From: Rosellinia necatrix
Lineage: Eukaryota > Ascomycota > Sordariomycetes > Xylariales > Xylariaceae
Direction: 5' to 3'
Assembly: GCA_021209875.1 (NCBI GenBank)
Contig: JAGYVD010000002.1
Span: forward strand, 5,580,001-5,644,000
DNA length: 64,000 bases
Shown: in pieces, positions 40,306 through 52,118 of the stretch
How the letters are laid out: the number at the start of each line of letters is the position of its first letter
Numbering within the stretch: the first letter of the stretch is position 1
Program-made: the position numbers and the translations under genes
The notes under the pieces: model-generated
The model's database searches: none
The model's input: only the letters and a program-made list of their open reading frames with translations
What the model was told of the DNA's origin: nothing

Positions 40306-41424
40306 ATTGAGTACATTACAGCTTCATAGCCTCATGCGAGCCAAGCCCATAAAGTGTAGCTTCGCGACAGATTAGGACGGTTTGATCATACTTGAGGTAC
40401 GCGGAGGGAGATAAAAAGATCGAAATATTGATGTTAAGGTTACCGAAACTGACGACCAGAGTCTAATACATGCCCGGTGGATTTGATTAGATTGATGTTT
40501 ATCGTGGAGGGTATCCCTTGTTAAGGCGAATGATGCCTTTTGAAGCCGTAGGTCGGAATGTTATAGAGGAAGCTATATTATATATTATATTGAGTGCCGT
40601 TTCTATGCCTGCACACTTGAGTGGTCTAACCCCTAAAAGGCGAACCAGGTGAGACTATAACCTTCCTGTCTACAGTGTTTTATATTAACCTGTTTCTTCG
40701 TGTTGAGTGAACTGCTACGACCCCATTATAGGGTGAATGCTGGAGACCTGGGGAGTTCTGCCTCTGAAGTTAGAAAATTGCTAAAGAGAGCCCTGTCACT
40801 AAGTGCATACTGGGACGTGGCTTCGCTGATGTGGTGATGCTGGTGCCAGTGTGTTTATGGAATAACGATCCGATGTCGGGTTTAGGAGCTAGCACAATTT
40901 AGCCCCAAGTATAGACTAGCGATGGAAGCGCCCCTGTAAATAGTCGTGTGGCGGCCGCATCCTCCTGATATTGTAGTAAGATGAACACAGCGCTATAAAG
41001 AAGTTTTTATGGTACATGACAATGTCAAAGCTACGCGTTTTCTATAATGAACGAATCTATAACAGTAGGGAGCCGGCCGTTTCTGTCATATAACTCCCGG
41101 TTCCCAGTCTATATGCTGTATCTAAAAGTCTAACCTTGAATGTCTATATGCCTTTGATCCTCTATACCTTGATCCTCTATACCTTGACCCTCTATGCCTT
41201 AAACCTCTATATAATTTTCCGATAAACCATCTCCAGGGTTAGCAAATACGCTATGCAATCAAGTACGACAGACAAGGAAAAGAAAATGCGAGTTGCCGTT
41301 ACACGTCTTCGTTATTCCCAGCGCTTGGCCCTCAATTCATCATCTGATGTCGTGATGGCGTAAAACCACGGCACATCATATCCATAGAGTGGCCGACTAC
41401 GGTAATGAGGCGAGCCCGGGGGCT
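40306..41424. other. Intergenic, 1.1 kb
   Basis: No gene is supported. It holds the 15 bp tandem repeat at 41154-41212 and otherwise AT-rich unique sequence. Confidence 0.55.
41154..41212. repeat. Tandem repeat, about four copies of a 15 bp unit
   Basis: The unit TTGATCCTCTATACC occurs twice exactly (41154-41183), then as TTGACCCTCTATGCC and TTAAACCTCTATATA. Confidence 0.85.
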
Positions 41425-42180
41425 TTACCGCCCGATCCAGTACGTGGGGCTCATCTGCTGGCGGGAGATGGCCTCGGCGATCTCGGCGTCGGTCATGTTC
41501 TCCTGGCCGTTGAGGGCGTACCAGGGGGTTGCGCCGTCGTCGAAGAGGTAGTAAACCTCGCCGGCGGCGGCGGAAGAGGAGGAGGAGGAGGGGGCGGGGG
41601 CGGGTGGAAGGAGGGCGGCGCCCATGGCGGCGAGGTCGCCGGTGCACATCTGGCCGAGCTGCAGCCAGAGGCCGGCGCGCTGGGCGTCATCGAGGCCGCG
41701 CGCGAGGTAGAAGACGGGCGTGTAGGTCCTGTCGACGCGCGGGGTGAACTTGGCGCGGAACGGGGCGGCGGCGGTCATGGCGCCGGTGCCGGTGCCGTCG
41801 TCGCGCGGCTGCAGCGGCCGGCCGCCGAGCGCGAAGTAGTCGGCACAGGCGCCGCACGGCCGCGCGCCCAGCAGCAGGCCGTCCACGATCGGGTACGCCC
41901 CCGGCGAGTCGAAGCTGTGGAAGTACGCCAGCAGCAGGTTCTCCTCCGCGTGGTGCGCCGCCGTCGCCGACGCCGTCCACAGGTTCGTCTCCTGCTGCCC
42001 GAACAGCAGCGACGCCGACAGGTCCGCCACGCCGTACTCGCCGCCCGGCCGCAGCGCGCTGCGCAGGTACTGCAGCTGCGCGATCATGCGCCCCAGGTGC
42101 CGCCCGGAGAGGGACACGCTGTGGCCGTTCTTGTCCTTGACCCGAAAGCTGGGCAGCTCGATGAAGATGAATTGCGGCAT
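41425..42180 (-). CDS. Cytidine-deaminase-like fold protein of unknown substrate
   Basis: The frame gives 251 residues from the ATG at 42180, in the context CCACCATGC; a further in-frame ATG at 42210 is less favourable. The middle has a zinc site of the deaminase superfamily: HAEENLLLAYFHSF with the His-x-Glu pair, then ARPCGACADYF with the Cys-x-x-Cys pair about 30 residues later. N-terminal to this is a stretch with predicted helices (GRMIAQLQYLRSALR). A low-complexity Ser/Pro run (41575-41605 region) follows. The spacing and the PCGAC motif fit nucleoside or nucleic-acid deaminases, but the flanks do not match the standard cytidine or adenosine deaminases I know. Substrate may be free nucleoside, RNA, DNA or a small molecule. 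The gene is strongly GC-rich, unlike its surroundings. Confidence 0.72.
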   Translation of the reverse strand: MPQFIFIELPSFRVKDKNGHSVSLSGRHLGRMIAQLQYLRSALRPGGEYGVADLSASLLFGQQETNLWTASATAAHHAEENLLLAYFHSFDSPGAYPIVDGLLLGARPCGACADYFALGGRPLQPRDDGTGTGAMTAAAPFRAKFTPRVDRTYTPVFYLARGLDDAQRAGLWLQLGQMCTGDLAAMGAALLPPAPAPSSSSSSAAAGEVYYLFDDGATPWYALNGQENMTDAEIAEAISRQQMSPTYWIGR

Positions 42181-44339
42181 GGTGGCTGGTCTGGTTTTAT
42201 CTTCATGCAACGTGAGTTAAGATAGAGTGTACTTCTTTTTATTCTCGTGTCCCGGGTTCTTTTCTTGTTCTCGCTCGATTCGATATGAAGATGCTTTTGA
42301 AATGTAGCTGGCAATTGCAAGCGTTAAGTCGTGCCTAAGATCTAACAGTGTTCGATGATAGATGCTTGTTGCTCTCATCAGATGTTTACCGGTATAACGC
42401 TGTTATATATCATCTCGTGATACTATTTTGTTTTTCCCCTCGTTGACAACATCATTCAAAATAGTCGTCTTGTCAACGATGTCATCGTGGTACTCCGGCT
42501 TGGGCTCGCTCTCTCCTTGACAAAGTGAACCTCAAAAATAGCAGGCAGATGGGTCGCCTGAAAGGCCGCTGACTTTGTTTCTAATTTTGACAAAGGAGAG
42601 ATGAAGGCTCTCTACCCAAATTTCATTGTAGAGACTAGAATATAACCTAAGATACCATGAAACAATAGGCTACTAGAAAGTGAAGGCCAGAGCTTCCGTA
42701 CTCAACCTCGCAGGCATCCGATGAGGCTCACCAGTAGAACATATCGCTTCCACTCATCCCCACTATGGAGATCCGCCCGGGAGGGCTCCGTCGGGATCGA
42801 CGTTGGGATAAGACGCTATCTGGGAACCAGAAAATCGGGATCTGGGGCCGTAGGGCTGCAGGAGCCGACCCGCTCTCATGAACCCTGTTGAACTAACCCA
42901 TGTGGCTTGCCCTGCTCTTGGTAATACTGTTCAACTGATTGGAAGATCTACTGCCACGTGTCGAGAAGAAAATGCAATTCCCTCCAGTTGTCTATCTCAG
43001 GATCTTGATTCTCGGGGCACGCCGAAATACAAGCTGTAAACGCTCGGCGGATCGGTAAAGCCTGGGATATCCTCTTCTACTTCCACAAAGGAGGAATCGG
43101 GCCGTTCCTCACGATTCGGGGCTGTGCTTCCGTCAATAGGCTAACAAGTGTATCGTATTCAGCTTCGGTAAGAATAGGAAGAATCTCAACTATGTCTGTG
43201 GCTGATACTCCCGGAAGATATCGTTTTAGCTCGGTCGTCGATAATCGACCGGAAGGTGCCGAGATAACGCTCTCTGTTTGAGGTAGCCAAGGCATAGGTT
43301 GTAGGATCCAGGACTAAGTGTCTTCGGCAATCTCATATATTCATTTTTAGGCACTTTCGTCGCAGTGGAAACAGGTAATTATGGGTGCTGCCGTCCCACA
43401 CTTTCTCCAATGCCTGTGACTATTCTGGGGTGGTTAGCCTGCGCCAGGCGGGACGTTTTCAGCTGTTCAAGGCCCTTGTGTGATGTTCATAAGGCATTTG
43501 CGGGCTTCCCACGTTAGTTTCAAGTATGAGTTCGTTTTCTCTACAGCAATTTGCAATATGTGTCACGCTGATAGACTCGAATGTGCTGAGGTCATCATGC
43601 TACTATAAAATGCCATCCACCCAACCATGACCTCGCTTGTCGTGCGCTGACAACCAATCGCTCAGAGTGCCAAGGCTGATGGAGGCTTAGCCTAGACGAG
43701 CTGCCAAATCCAGACCTGCCCGTCCATTCGATCAAACCCGTCTTAGTGGATTGGAATTTTGACCGGTCATTGGCGTAAGGAAGTGGAAAATGATTTGATG
43801 ATTTGGTGATTTAAACCCCTGCCAAGAGAACGGCGGAGGCGATGATTTCCATTATTCGTTAGTAATCGGGCTTCTTGGCCCGGGCTTCACTAGTCATAGT
43901 GTGCATAATGATGGACTTCAAAATATGAAGCTCCATCATCATGAGCACTTAGATGGGCACTAGACCGCATCGACAAAGGGAGTCATCACTAGCATATATT
44001 CAACCGTTTCCCCAACAAGTTCTGAAGCAAAAGCGCTCTATGAACCAAAATTTTGGCGTTGGAAAATAATGGACATTTTCAAACATACTTGGATACGATT
44101 GAATCAATTCTAAGTGGGCGATTATTCTTTTCCGACCAGAACCACCTCTGAGATAGCTGGCACTTGTCACGGAACTAGTTCTAACCTAAGGACCCCACTA
44201 GGGCACGGGCCAGAATACTGTATATAAAAGAAGCGAGTAGCTGGCGACTGACCAAGCGAGGAGTTTTCCCTCCTTGTGCAATAACATAAGTCATTTCTGG
44301 AACTACCAGCAGTGTGAACTGTGACAGCACTCAACTGGG
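42181..44339. other. Intergenic, 2.2 kb
   Basis: No gene with a recognised domain is present. A 72-codon minus-strand ORF at 43077-43295 has a protein-like look but no family. Small inverted repeat CGTTGACAA/TTGTCAACG at 42441-42478. Confidence 0.5.
43077..43295 (-). CDS. Small hypothetical ORF
   Basis: This 72-residue frame (MPWLPQTES...) has a balanced composition with an amphipathic helix (SATDIVEILPILTEAEY). I do not recognise it. It may be the 3' exon of a decayed gene or a chance ORF. Confidence 0.2.
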   Translation of the reverse strand: MPWLPQTESVISAPSGRLSTTELKRYLPGVSATDIVEILPILTEAEYDTLVSLLTEAQPRIVRNGPIPPLWK

Positions 44340-44650
44340 TTGCGGCCTCGGCTCGAGGCTTTCATATCCAACGACGTTGACCACATCCTGGCCAGCGTGC
44401 AGCATTTGGAGAAAAAAATCGTCCACAGCGACTTCAGTAAGCGCGCAATGTTCTATTATTTAGATTGCAATCCTTCGGTTAGCTCACACATCTGGCACGC
44501 AGCGTTAAACAACATATTATTTAATCCAACCAGTCGCCGTATTACGGCCATCCTGGATTTTAACTCGGCGAGCATTGGTTGTGTAGTAGATGCGTGTCTC
44601 CTATCCTTGCACAGACGCTGTACTCGACTTCCAGGTCGAAAGGAAATAGA
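44340..44650 (+). pseudogene. Relic of an aminoglycoside-phosphotransferase-family kinase
   Basis: The frame reads KIVHSDF, then a spliceable intron (GTAAGC at about 44434 to GCAG at about 44503), then LNNILFNPTSRRITAILDF. This is the catalytic H-x-D...N and metal-binding D-F of the APH/ChoK kinase fold. There is no ATG and no N-lobe upstream, and after LDFNSASIG the family pattern decays. It is probably a truncated copy. Confidence 0.5.
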
Positions 44651-45162
44651 TCCTGTTCACATTGCCTTGTGTACTGACTGCTCTTCTAAACAGTGTTCCC
44701 TCCTCTTTTCCACCAACATCAAATAAATACAGTTCTGTCATGTGCTGGATGTCTAGAGTGAAGTCCAGTCACAAGAGAGCCGAAACTAGGCCGCAAGTAG
44801 ATAGCTTGGTATAGGGGTAAGGTTCAATTATATTGATTCCTAGGCTTGCCATCTAAAGCAGGAAGCCTTTCGCGCCTAAGCACACCAATATATCACTAGA
44901 ATTTCATCATAGAGTAGTCAGTGCCACACTATATGCCTTTTACACCTAACACTAGGGGGTCCAAGGTATTATATCTCAACCCCATAGACGCTGATGGTGA
45001 TGCTCGTAATATTATAGACAATATCAAGATGCATTAGATGAGCGGCGTTGTGAGAATCTCGGGCATTATAGGAGGTATTTTCGGATCTCCTGAGGCCCAT
45101 AACCCACTATCCGAGGTTATCGTGGAGGTATCATCAGTGCAAAAGACACGAGCCGCGCAATT

Positions 45163-45588
45163 ATGGGCCCAACACCCCTCGCTAATCTTCTCGCTAATCG
45201 AATAACATCGGGTGTTGGATCGGCTTATGTTGAGGAACTTCGCACGTTCGCACTCATCGAGCTTGAGTGCTTTAACTGTGATGCGACGGATCACAACGAT
45301 AATCACTGCCCACAGGCATGCGCGATATGTGGTGCATTCCATCCTTCCTATAGGTGTCACATATCCATAAAATACCTTCTTTACCTTCTAGCCAACTATG
45401 AAAAGCCTTGCAATTACTACCTCAAGTTCAAGGGAGATCCTACTCTCCAAACGGCTAACCAATACCCGGTCATGTGTGATCCCTATGTATCAACGGATCA
45501 CAAGATGCACTCGTGCCCTGACAAGCCTAGCATAATGACGGCTTGTAAGTATCTTTTCCAAAGGATATGGGCTGGAATGGTACCGTAA
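45163..45588 (+). CDS. Zinc-knuckle ORF, possibly from a mobile element
   Basis: The 141-residue frame has a perfect CCHC knuckle (CFNCDATDHNDNHC, C-x2-C-x4-H-x4-C) and at once a second, slightly short one (CAICGAFHPSYRC). Such pairs occur in Gag-like proteins of retroelements and in RNA-binding proteins. No polymerase, protease or LTR is seen nearby. Another Cys-rich stretch (CDPYVSTDHKMHSC) follows. It may be a Gag fragment or a fungal host gene derived from one. Confidence 0.4.
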   Translation: MGPTPLANLLANRITSGVGSAYVEELRTFALIELECFNCDATDHNDNHCPQACAICGAFHPSYRCHISIKYLLYLLANYEKPCNYYLKFKGDPTLQTANQYPVMCDPYVSTDHKMHSCPDKPSIMTACKYLFQRIWAGMVP

Positions 45589-46185
45589 CAAATCCGCATG
45601 GGGTAACGGCTGGTCCTCTGTTGAGGGGTGTAAAGACCCCTTGCAATCTGTCGCTCGCTGCCCCGGCTGCGGATGAGACAAAGACCCAATAGCCAACTTC
45701 ATAGGCATAGTTAAATAAAAAAAAGTTTTTGGCCAATTGGAGAGGTTTTAGTACCCAGATCCAGCGGAGTCCACCAAATTGGTCATTACGAGACGTGTAA
45801 GGAAATCCTCACTCACACGTTCCAGCATGATGGCCTGCGTTGGTGTTCGCCAGAGGGTCACAGCGGTAAATATCTAAATAGCTACGCCGCAAGGAAGGGG
45901 GAAGACGGAGGACAGGAGTCGGGGGACAGCGAAATGTAGAGAACGGAAACTGGAGGGGCGGAGGGACCGACTCTCACCCAAGATGGAATTCTTTGCATTC
46001 CCTATTTTAGTCACTAGGACGCGCCTCTGAAGTTGTGTGAGTAACCCCAAGACTACCATCCTAGGTTCATTCACCCTATCTAGCCCGCGGCGGAAATACA
46101 GGATAAAATCGACGCGATATGCCGGGCATAATTGACGCACACGAATTACTCCCAGCCACCCATGGCATTCACAACACCCGTGAGC
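45589..46185. other. Intergenic
   Basis: This 600 bp stretch downstream of the tyrosinase 3' end holds no supportable gene. Confidence 0.5.
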
Positions 46186-47457
46186 CTACAACGCGTAATC
46201 GGCACACACAAACTCCCCCTCGCCATCCATGACATCTGCGATGGTGGCATTCCCCACGATGCCAGCAGACCAGAGCGTATGGTTCAGCGTGGTGATGCTC
46301 CCGCCATCGTTGAAGTAATCCTCAAAGGCCTTGTTTGGGCCCGGCATCGAGACGTCGGATCCAGGGAAGCCCCCGGTGGAGTTGGAATTCGGCGTGTTGT
46401 TGCCGCCAATCTCGGTCAACCTCGTCGTCAGGTCACGAGACTGCCACTCCCACCATACTCGATCGAGGTAGCCGTGGTGGAGATAGAATATCGGGTCTCC
46501 GGGAGACAGGAGCACGTTCACCATCTGGGGTTGTCGTCAGCAACAACAACAACAACAACAACAACAATAGCAACAACGTCCGTTTCGGAAATAGGCGTGC
46601 GGGTCATTAAAAAGAGAGGAGGTCATTAGATACCGTTCCCGCGACGCCACCATGCCCGGCATTGTGTGGATTGCCTTCCAGGCATTCCCACGCGTCTTCG
46701 AAATTATCCTTCTGGAGACATGCCTCGGCGTTGGCACGAGTGCCCGAATTGAAGCCCCTGTCGTTCAGCGCCCTCGAGATACAGTAGTCGCTGGTGGTCA
46801 AGTCCTCCTTGAAGTGGAGCGTGGTATCGGCGAACGGCCCGTCCGCGATGCAATCATCACTTCCGGTGCCGTCACCGCCGAAACCCGGCTCCTCGGCAAA
46901 CAATGGAGAACCCGCGATGTTCCCAACATCGGAAGGCTCATCCCAATATCTAACATCGTCAGTTATATTTCGACTATACGGTTTATCTACGTACGGTAGG
47001 GGTCCTGTATAGTTGCATTCGGTCCTGATGAGACGGTCGTGCACGGTGACATAGTATCGGTGGAACGGCAGAAAAGCGCCCTAGATGGAGTCAATTTTAT
47101 TCAACTTGCCACAACATACACTCCACTCCAGACCTACCACATTGTGGATATATCGTGCCTGTGCCGCGTGGGAATACTGAAGCTCATCCCATCGGGATGT
47201 AGCACCTTCAATTCCGCTCTTGGGAGGAGACGACATAAGACACAGGTCAGCGTCGAGGTAGCTTTGTTTCTCCGCTACAGTCAGGTCGGTCCTGCATCAA
47301 ATTAGCTTCATCATCACCAATTTGAAAATATTACTGACCATGACTTGCGGACAGACTTTGTCGTACATGTTCCGTCCCTTCTCTCGTAAGGCTCCCCAAC
47401 GGGTTGAGAGAACCCAAACGGCAAGGCACAAAAGGTGAGAATCAGTGTTGAAATCAT
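46186..47457 (-). CDS. Secreted tyrosinase-domain copper oxidase, 4 exons
   Basis: Exons 47457-47339, 47291-47138, 47080-46634 and 46524-46186 close in frame to 352 residues. A signal peptide (MISTLILTFCALPFGFS) starts it. The CuA region has WDELQYSHAAQARYIH and GAFLPFHRYYV; the CuB region has NPHNAGHGGVAG and SPGDPIFYLHHGYLDRVWWEW. Five or six copper-binding His are therefore visible in the usual order. Tyrosinases oxidise monophenols and diphenols, and short secreted members of this length lack the C-terminal lid domain of the classical melanin enzymes. The third intron (46525-46633) contains a CAA microsatellite. The gene is 6 kb from the second P450, so a link to the cluster is doubtful, but a tailoring role on a phenol is possible. 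Confidence 0.92.
46540..46567. repeat. CAA trinucleotide repeat in tyrosinase intron
   Basis: About nine copies of CAA lie within the third intron of the tyrosinase gene. Confidence 0.9.
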
Positions 47458-48363
47458 GATGAATCAGGGCGTTTTAGTCTGGGTAGTCAAGTGTCGATAC
47501 AGGTTGTCTGAGGGAGCACAACCGGTGGGAAATCCGTCTGTTTAAATCTATCTTCAACATCTTCAATCCGTCTCCTCTGCATCACTTGTTTACCACACAT
47601 TAAACGTTCCTGCTAGATACATACAAAGTAAAACAAACTTTAGGTGGAATGTAAAAGACGCCCATGATAAGCGAGATCGCCGGTTGATGCTATCGGGATC
47701 GAGGATTAGGAGGCCGCGCGTCACTTCACGGCTGTATGTACTCCTGTTCCGAGATAGATTGGGGAACAGTAAAGAAAGACCAGACGGTGCAAGGGGTCTA
47801 TCACTATGGAGGCGTACGCAACCTTGTGCACTGCAGGATTGGTAATATCGGGTAAACATGTCGCTTTGCCAAGCTGAGGGGGCCACTACTTTCGGATTAG
47901 CAACAGCTATTCAACGCACAGGCTCGATATACATGGGATTGGATGGTGAATTGGGGTGGCCTGGAGTCGTGCAACTGTCCGAGCGGAATGTATAACCTCA
48001 ATCCGAAAGCTACTACTATCTCCTTCCTAATTCTCCTCTTACGAATATCTTACCAACCACTAGCATGATGTGTAAAATTCGATATACATATTAGAAAGCG
48101 CCTTGCATTCAACATCCATCCATTTTCAACTTCCTTCCAATGCTTTTTTTCCTGTCCGCGTGATACTTTCCGCCCTGTTAGGTAAGGGTTTTGAGGTGCA
48201 GACGACAGGTTACGTGGATTTCTCTATCGCCCTGAATTGACCTGAATTAACCTGAAAGTTGACAGGGAAGTGGTATAATTAACACTGTTGTATATGGAAT
48301 CACCGCCGCCTTTGACGCCGTAACACCAGAATATGCATTTTACATCCGATTCTAAAGCTTGGC
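47458..48363. other. Intergenic, tyrosinase promoter side
   Basis: This 906 bp stretch lies upstream of the tyrosinase and downstream of KRE33. No gene is supported. Confidence 0.55.
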
Positions 48364-51300
48364 TTAATGACTTTTTTTAGACTTCTTGGCCTTCTTTTGT
48401 GGCTTCTCTCCAAATTCCTCTTCGTACACTTCGGCGGCTGTAGGTCCTGCTTTTCTCTTCGTCTTGCTAGATTTGATACTGACAACGGGGTTTACGTAAC
48501 CCCGTTTCGCCGCGTTCCGAACCTGCTTCTCAGCATCATCCCAGTCGGGGTTGTCTCCTTCTACCTCATACCTAACTATGAATTAGTACGATAATTATAA
48601 CATCGCGTTAGAAGATTTAAACTTACCGATCCAAAGGTAGAGAGTCGATCAACTCTCTTTGTTTTCGTCGTATTTCCTTCATCGCTTCGTCCCCCCCCTC
48701 TTCGAGTTCTTCCTCTAACGATTTTTCCAGTGGGTTAAACCGTGTATCTACCAGTTCGTCGTCATGTATCCCGCTCGCATCGGCGACACTGACACCGACC
48801 GTGTCCTTCGGTAGGGAAGCTGCGATGGCGCCCGAAACCAACCCCTCGAAGTGTACGACAAATTTCTTTACGATTTTCATAAACATAGCTAAAGTTTGAG
48901 AGGTAGGTATGGAGAGGTCTGTCGCGACCTCATCCAAGTCTTTCCGCTGCAGTGCTACGGCAAGGAGCATGGCTCGTTGAGTACCGGTTAAGTGAACCTC
49001 GTTCAAGCGGCCTCGGAAATAAGGTTCCGATACGCGGGGCATTAAATCGACTGTAGATACGTTAAGATTTTATTCAATAACTCACAAATAGGGATAAAAA
49101 AATCTGATACGAGGCATTCCGAGATACGGGTCCTACGAGTCGAGGTGGGCAGTACTTACGTATGACATGATAATCCAAAACATTATTAGCGTAACCTGCT
49201 AGACGCTTCATATCGAATGGTGTGAGGATTTGATCTAGAGATTCTTTCGTAAATGGTGGGGGGCTATAGGATGGGTCAAGTCGAGCACCCGATGTGGCAC
49301 TTTCATTGATTCCAAGTGCTGTCACAGAATTGAAGGTTCTGAAGCGATAAGATAAGAGTGAGAGGAATCGGCTATGGAAATCGTTGGCGTATGATCCTAG
49401 CCAATTTTTGTCACTCGATTCGAGTGGTCGTAGCATTACGCAAGTATGTTCGCCGGTGACTAAACAGCGGTCAGTAATATTGTAAAAATTACGCAATGAA
49501 AGTCAAGTCAATGAAATGCAGGCTTTGTGTCCAAAAAAATAATTTGGTTCGTTTGTGCCCGGGGGCTCAGAGGGTTAGCGTAGATTGGGACTCACGGTCA
49601 TTTGGTGTTTGTCGCAGATAAACGGGTGCAAATAAATCTAATTGGTGTCAGTAATATTCTTTCTTTTGTTGATCCCATAAATCACACTTACTTCTTCGCC
49701 AAAATTTGTGTAGCTCTTGCGTCAATCCATAACTAACGCCCACATATTCTATACTCTTGGGTCGACATTCAGAGAGTTTGGAGAAGAGAGGAGGGAGAGT
49801 CGTGATATCACGAACACTAATCTCGTCTTTCAAGGTGCCATTCTCCAACTCTTCATCAGTCACTCGAACTATATTTTTCTCATTCTCTAATTCACCTTCC
49901 GATAAGCTAACGAATTTCCCTTCGTAAAATGAGATCAGCTCCGAAAGGGCCCTCGCTCCGTATCCTTTGCTCGTGAAATCCGGAGAGGTTGCGATCCGAA
50001 CGACGCGAGCACCACTCAGCGAGGCAAACTCGTCATCTTGGAACTGTTGGCTTACCAGCCAGGGTATCAGATCGCCCGCTGGTCTAGAGCCGCGGCTGAG
50101 GCTATTTAGCACACTTTGGCGGGAAATCTGCCCTTCGAGAGCTACTTGGATCGCACATAGAGGCTCAGGAAGTCGATTCGAATTAGGATCAAGAGGTGCG
50201 CATAAGACGTAAAGCTCATGTGAAGGAGCATCACTAAGTAGCTGAAGATCATCGGGGGTGTTCTTGTAGTGACTCGCGACGAAGAGCTGCACGAGCTGTT
50301 GAAGGAACCTCTCTGCGACTGGGTGGAAGCTAAAGAGCGTATCCCGGTTGATTTTCAGAAGATGGCAGGTTTCTGGGTCGGGATATCCTATAGGCAACCT
50401 TACCGCTCGAGGTGTTTCCAATACGAGCAGACTATTCAACCACTTCTCGACCGCATCCCCTTGGGAATACCTGATGGGCTCTTCAAGGGTGATCTCTCGT
50501 AGTGAACGAGTACCAGGAAGTTGGTCATCAGAGCTTTTCGACGTTTTTCCGGTTGACCGATCAATCGTTTCGCCATCGGCGGTAGTTGCACCCAGTCTCG
50601 ACTGCTCCCTTAACTGTTTTATAAGTTTCAATGAGAGGGATCTGCCGGTGCCCTCATATCCGTTTACTGTAGAGGCCATAAACACGAGATAACTACCAAT
50701 GAGCTTCTTCACCACAGGTAGTGGGATCGCCGCGGCTTCATCAATTACTAGCAACTCGCATTGTCCCAAGACGTGAGCATCTTCCGGCCTGATGTACTGG
50801 ATGGTCTGACGGTGAGTTCTTGTCACATTGACTCTCACGATAGCTTTCTGAAAATCCGGGTTGGTAGACTGCACAACCTGATAATCGGTATGATCCTGGT
50901 ATCCGAGCGCGTCGAATCCGTTGAATATGAATTGAAATAAAGTTTTCAGATTCTCACTTTGAAGCCAGTTAGTCACTACTTTCGAGTGTTCGTGGTTTAG
51001 ATAGCGAATCGCATACGCATGATGGTAGGTGTGAGTGGAAATACTTACGGTGAAGGAGATGTAACAAAGATATTAGAGTAGCCGAGGCCAATAGCTGCCG
51101 CAATGGCAACTCCGAGACATGCTGATTTTCCACGGCCACGAGCGGCCGTCAACGTAGCTGTTCCTCTAAGCTTCTTCTCGGTAATGGTGTCGATAAACGT
51201 TAGGATAGCTTTAGCTTGATCGACGGTGCGTGTGAGGCCGACGAGTGATCCGACAATCTCAGTGTCTATCAAGGATTCCTTAATCGAGTCCAGTTCCTTT

Positions 51301-52118
51301 TGCGCCTCAGTCCTGGGCTCGTCCAGATCCGGAGGAGGTAATGGTGATACACCCTTGGCACCACTTATCGGGAGCACGTTGAGTTCGTCGTCTATCACGA
51401 GGCAATTCTGGCAGCTGCCAAGAGAGAGTAGAAAACGTTCATTGAAACGGGCGACGACATCTTGATGCGCCTCAGTACGGAACCTGGAGTGGACGCTCAT
51501 CGACAGGGTGTAGAGTTGTTTCAGACTTGTGATTCCCCTGAGAAGAAGAATACACAATCCACCGCCCTGGACGGTTTCTATCGTCCGAGCAAGAACATTG
51601 GGCGTGACTCCTTCAAAGTCCTGTAAAATCGTCATTCCATATGTGTTACCCAGAATCTTGTCAGTCTCCTTATAGTAAGTGTAACGTATGTCGGATACGG
51701 AGATGAATATTTCGAAAGGGTCTTCGGTGTTTGGTTCGCGGATGCCTCTTTTGATCTCTTTTTGTATTTTTTTCTCTCTCTTTGCCCGATGACTTGTAAA
51801 ACCTGCGCTCCATATCAGCCTTGAAACTCCAAGACAAGGGTCACGTAATCCAAGACCAACCTAAGAGCTTTTTTGAATAGGCCCATAGCACGCTTTTGTT
51901 GCTTTTCGGGTTGAGTTGGTGCAGAATGTAGTATAGCTTGGCGATGACATCTTTACTTTCGTCGCCGACGAGAAGGAAGAGCCCACGTTGGTTTGTTTGA
52001 ATGCAGTTCCTTATCAGGGTCGGAATGCGCGAGTCCCTACAAACGGGGTTAGACAGTGTCCGGGGCAAAAATCGCGACAATTATCATATGCATAGACTTA
52101 CACCTCTTTGCGAGGCAT
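48364..52118 (-). CDS. KRE33: RNA cytidine acetyltransferase KRE33/NAT10, 8 exons
   Basis: Exons 52118-52102, 52036-51861, 51802-51049, 50956-49692, 49637-49596, 49459-49160, 49050-48627 and 48571-48364 close in frame to 1,061 residues, the normal size. It starts MPRKEVDSRIPTLIRN. The helicase part shows a P-loop (AARGRGKSACLG) and the box VIDEAAAIPLPVV with ASTVNGYEGTGRSLS. The GNAT part has VRIATSPDFTSKGYGARAL, the acetyl-CoA loop. Then follow VYLRQTPNDLTGEH and a tRNA/rRNA-binding C-terminus ending in a Lys-rich tail (KPQKKAKKSKKSH). The enzyme makes N4-acetylcytidine in 18S rRNA and some tRNAs in the nucleolus and is essential in yeast. It marks ordinary chromosome next to the cluster. 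Confidence 0.97.

Noticed and set aside
41389..42225. 278-codon plus-strand ORF over the deaminase
   Set aside because: It is a low-complexity Gly/Arg/Val frame caused by high GC; the minus strand has the zinc motif.
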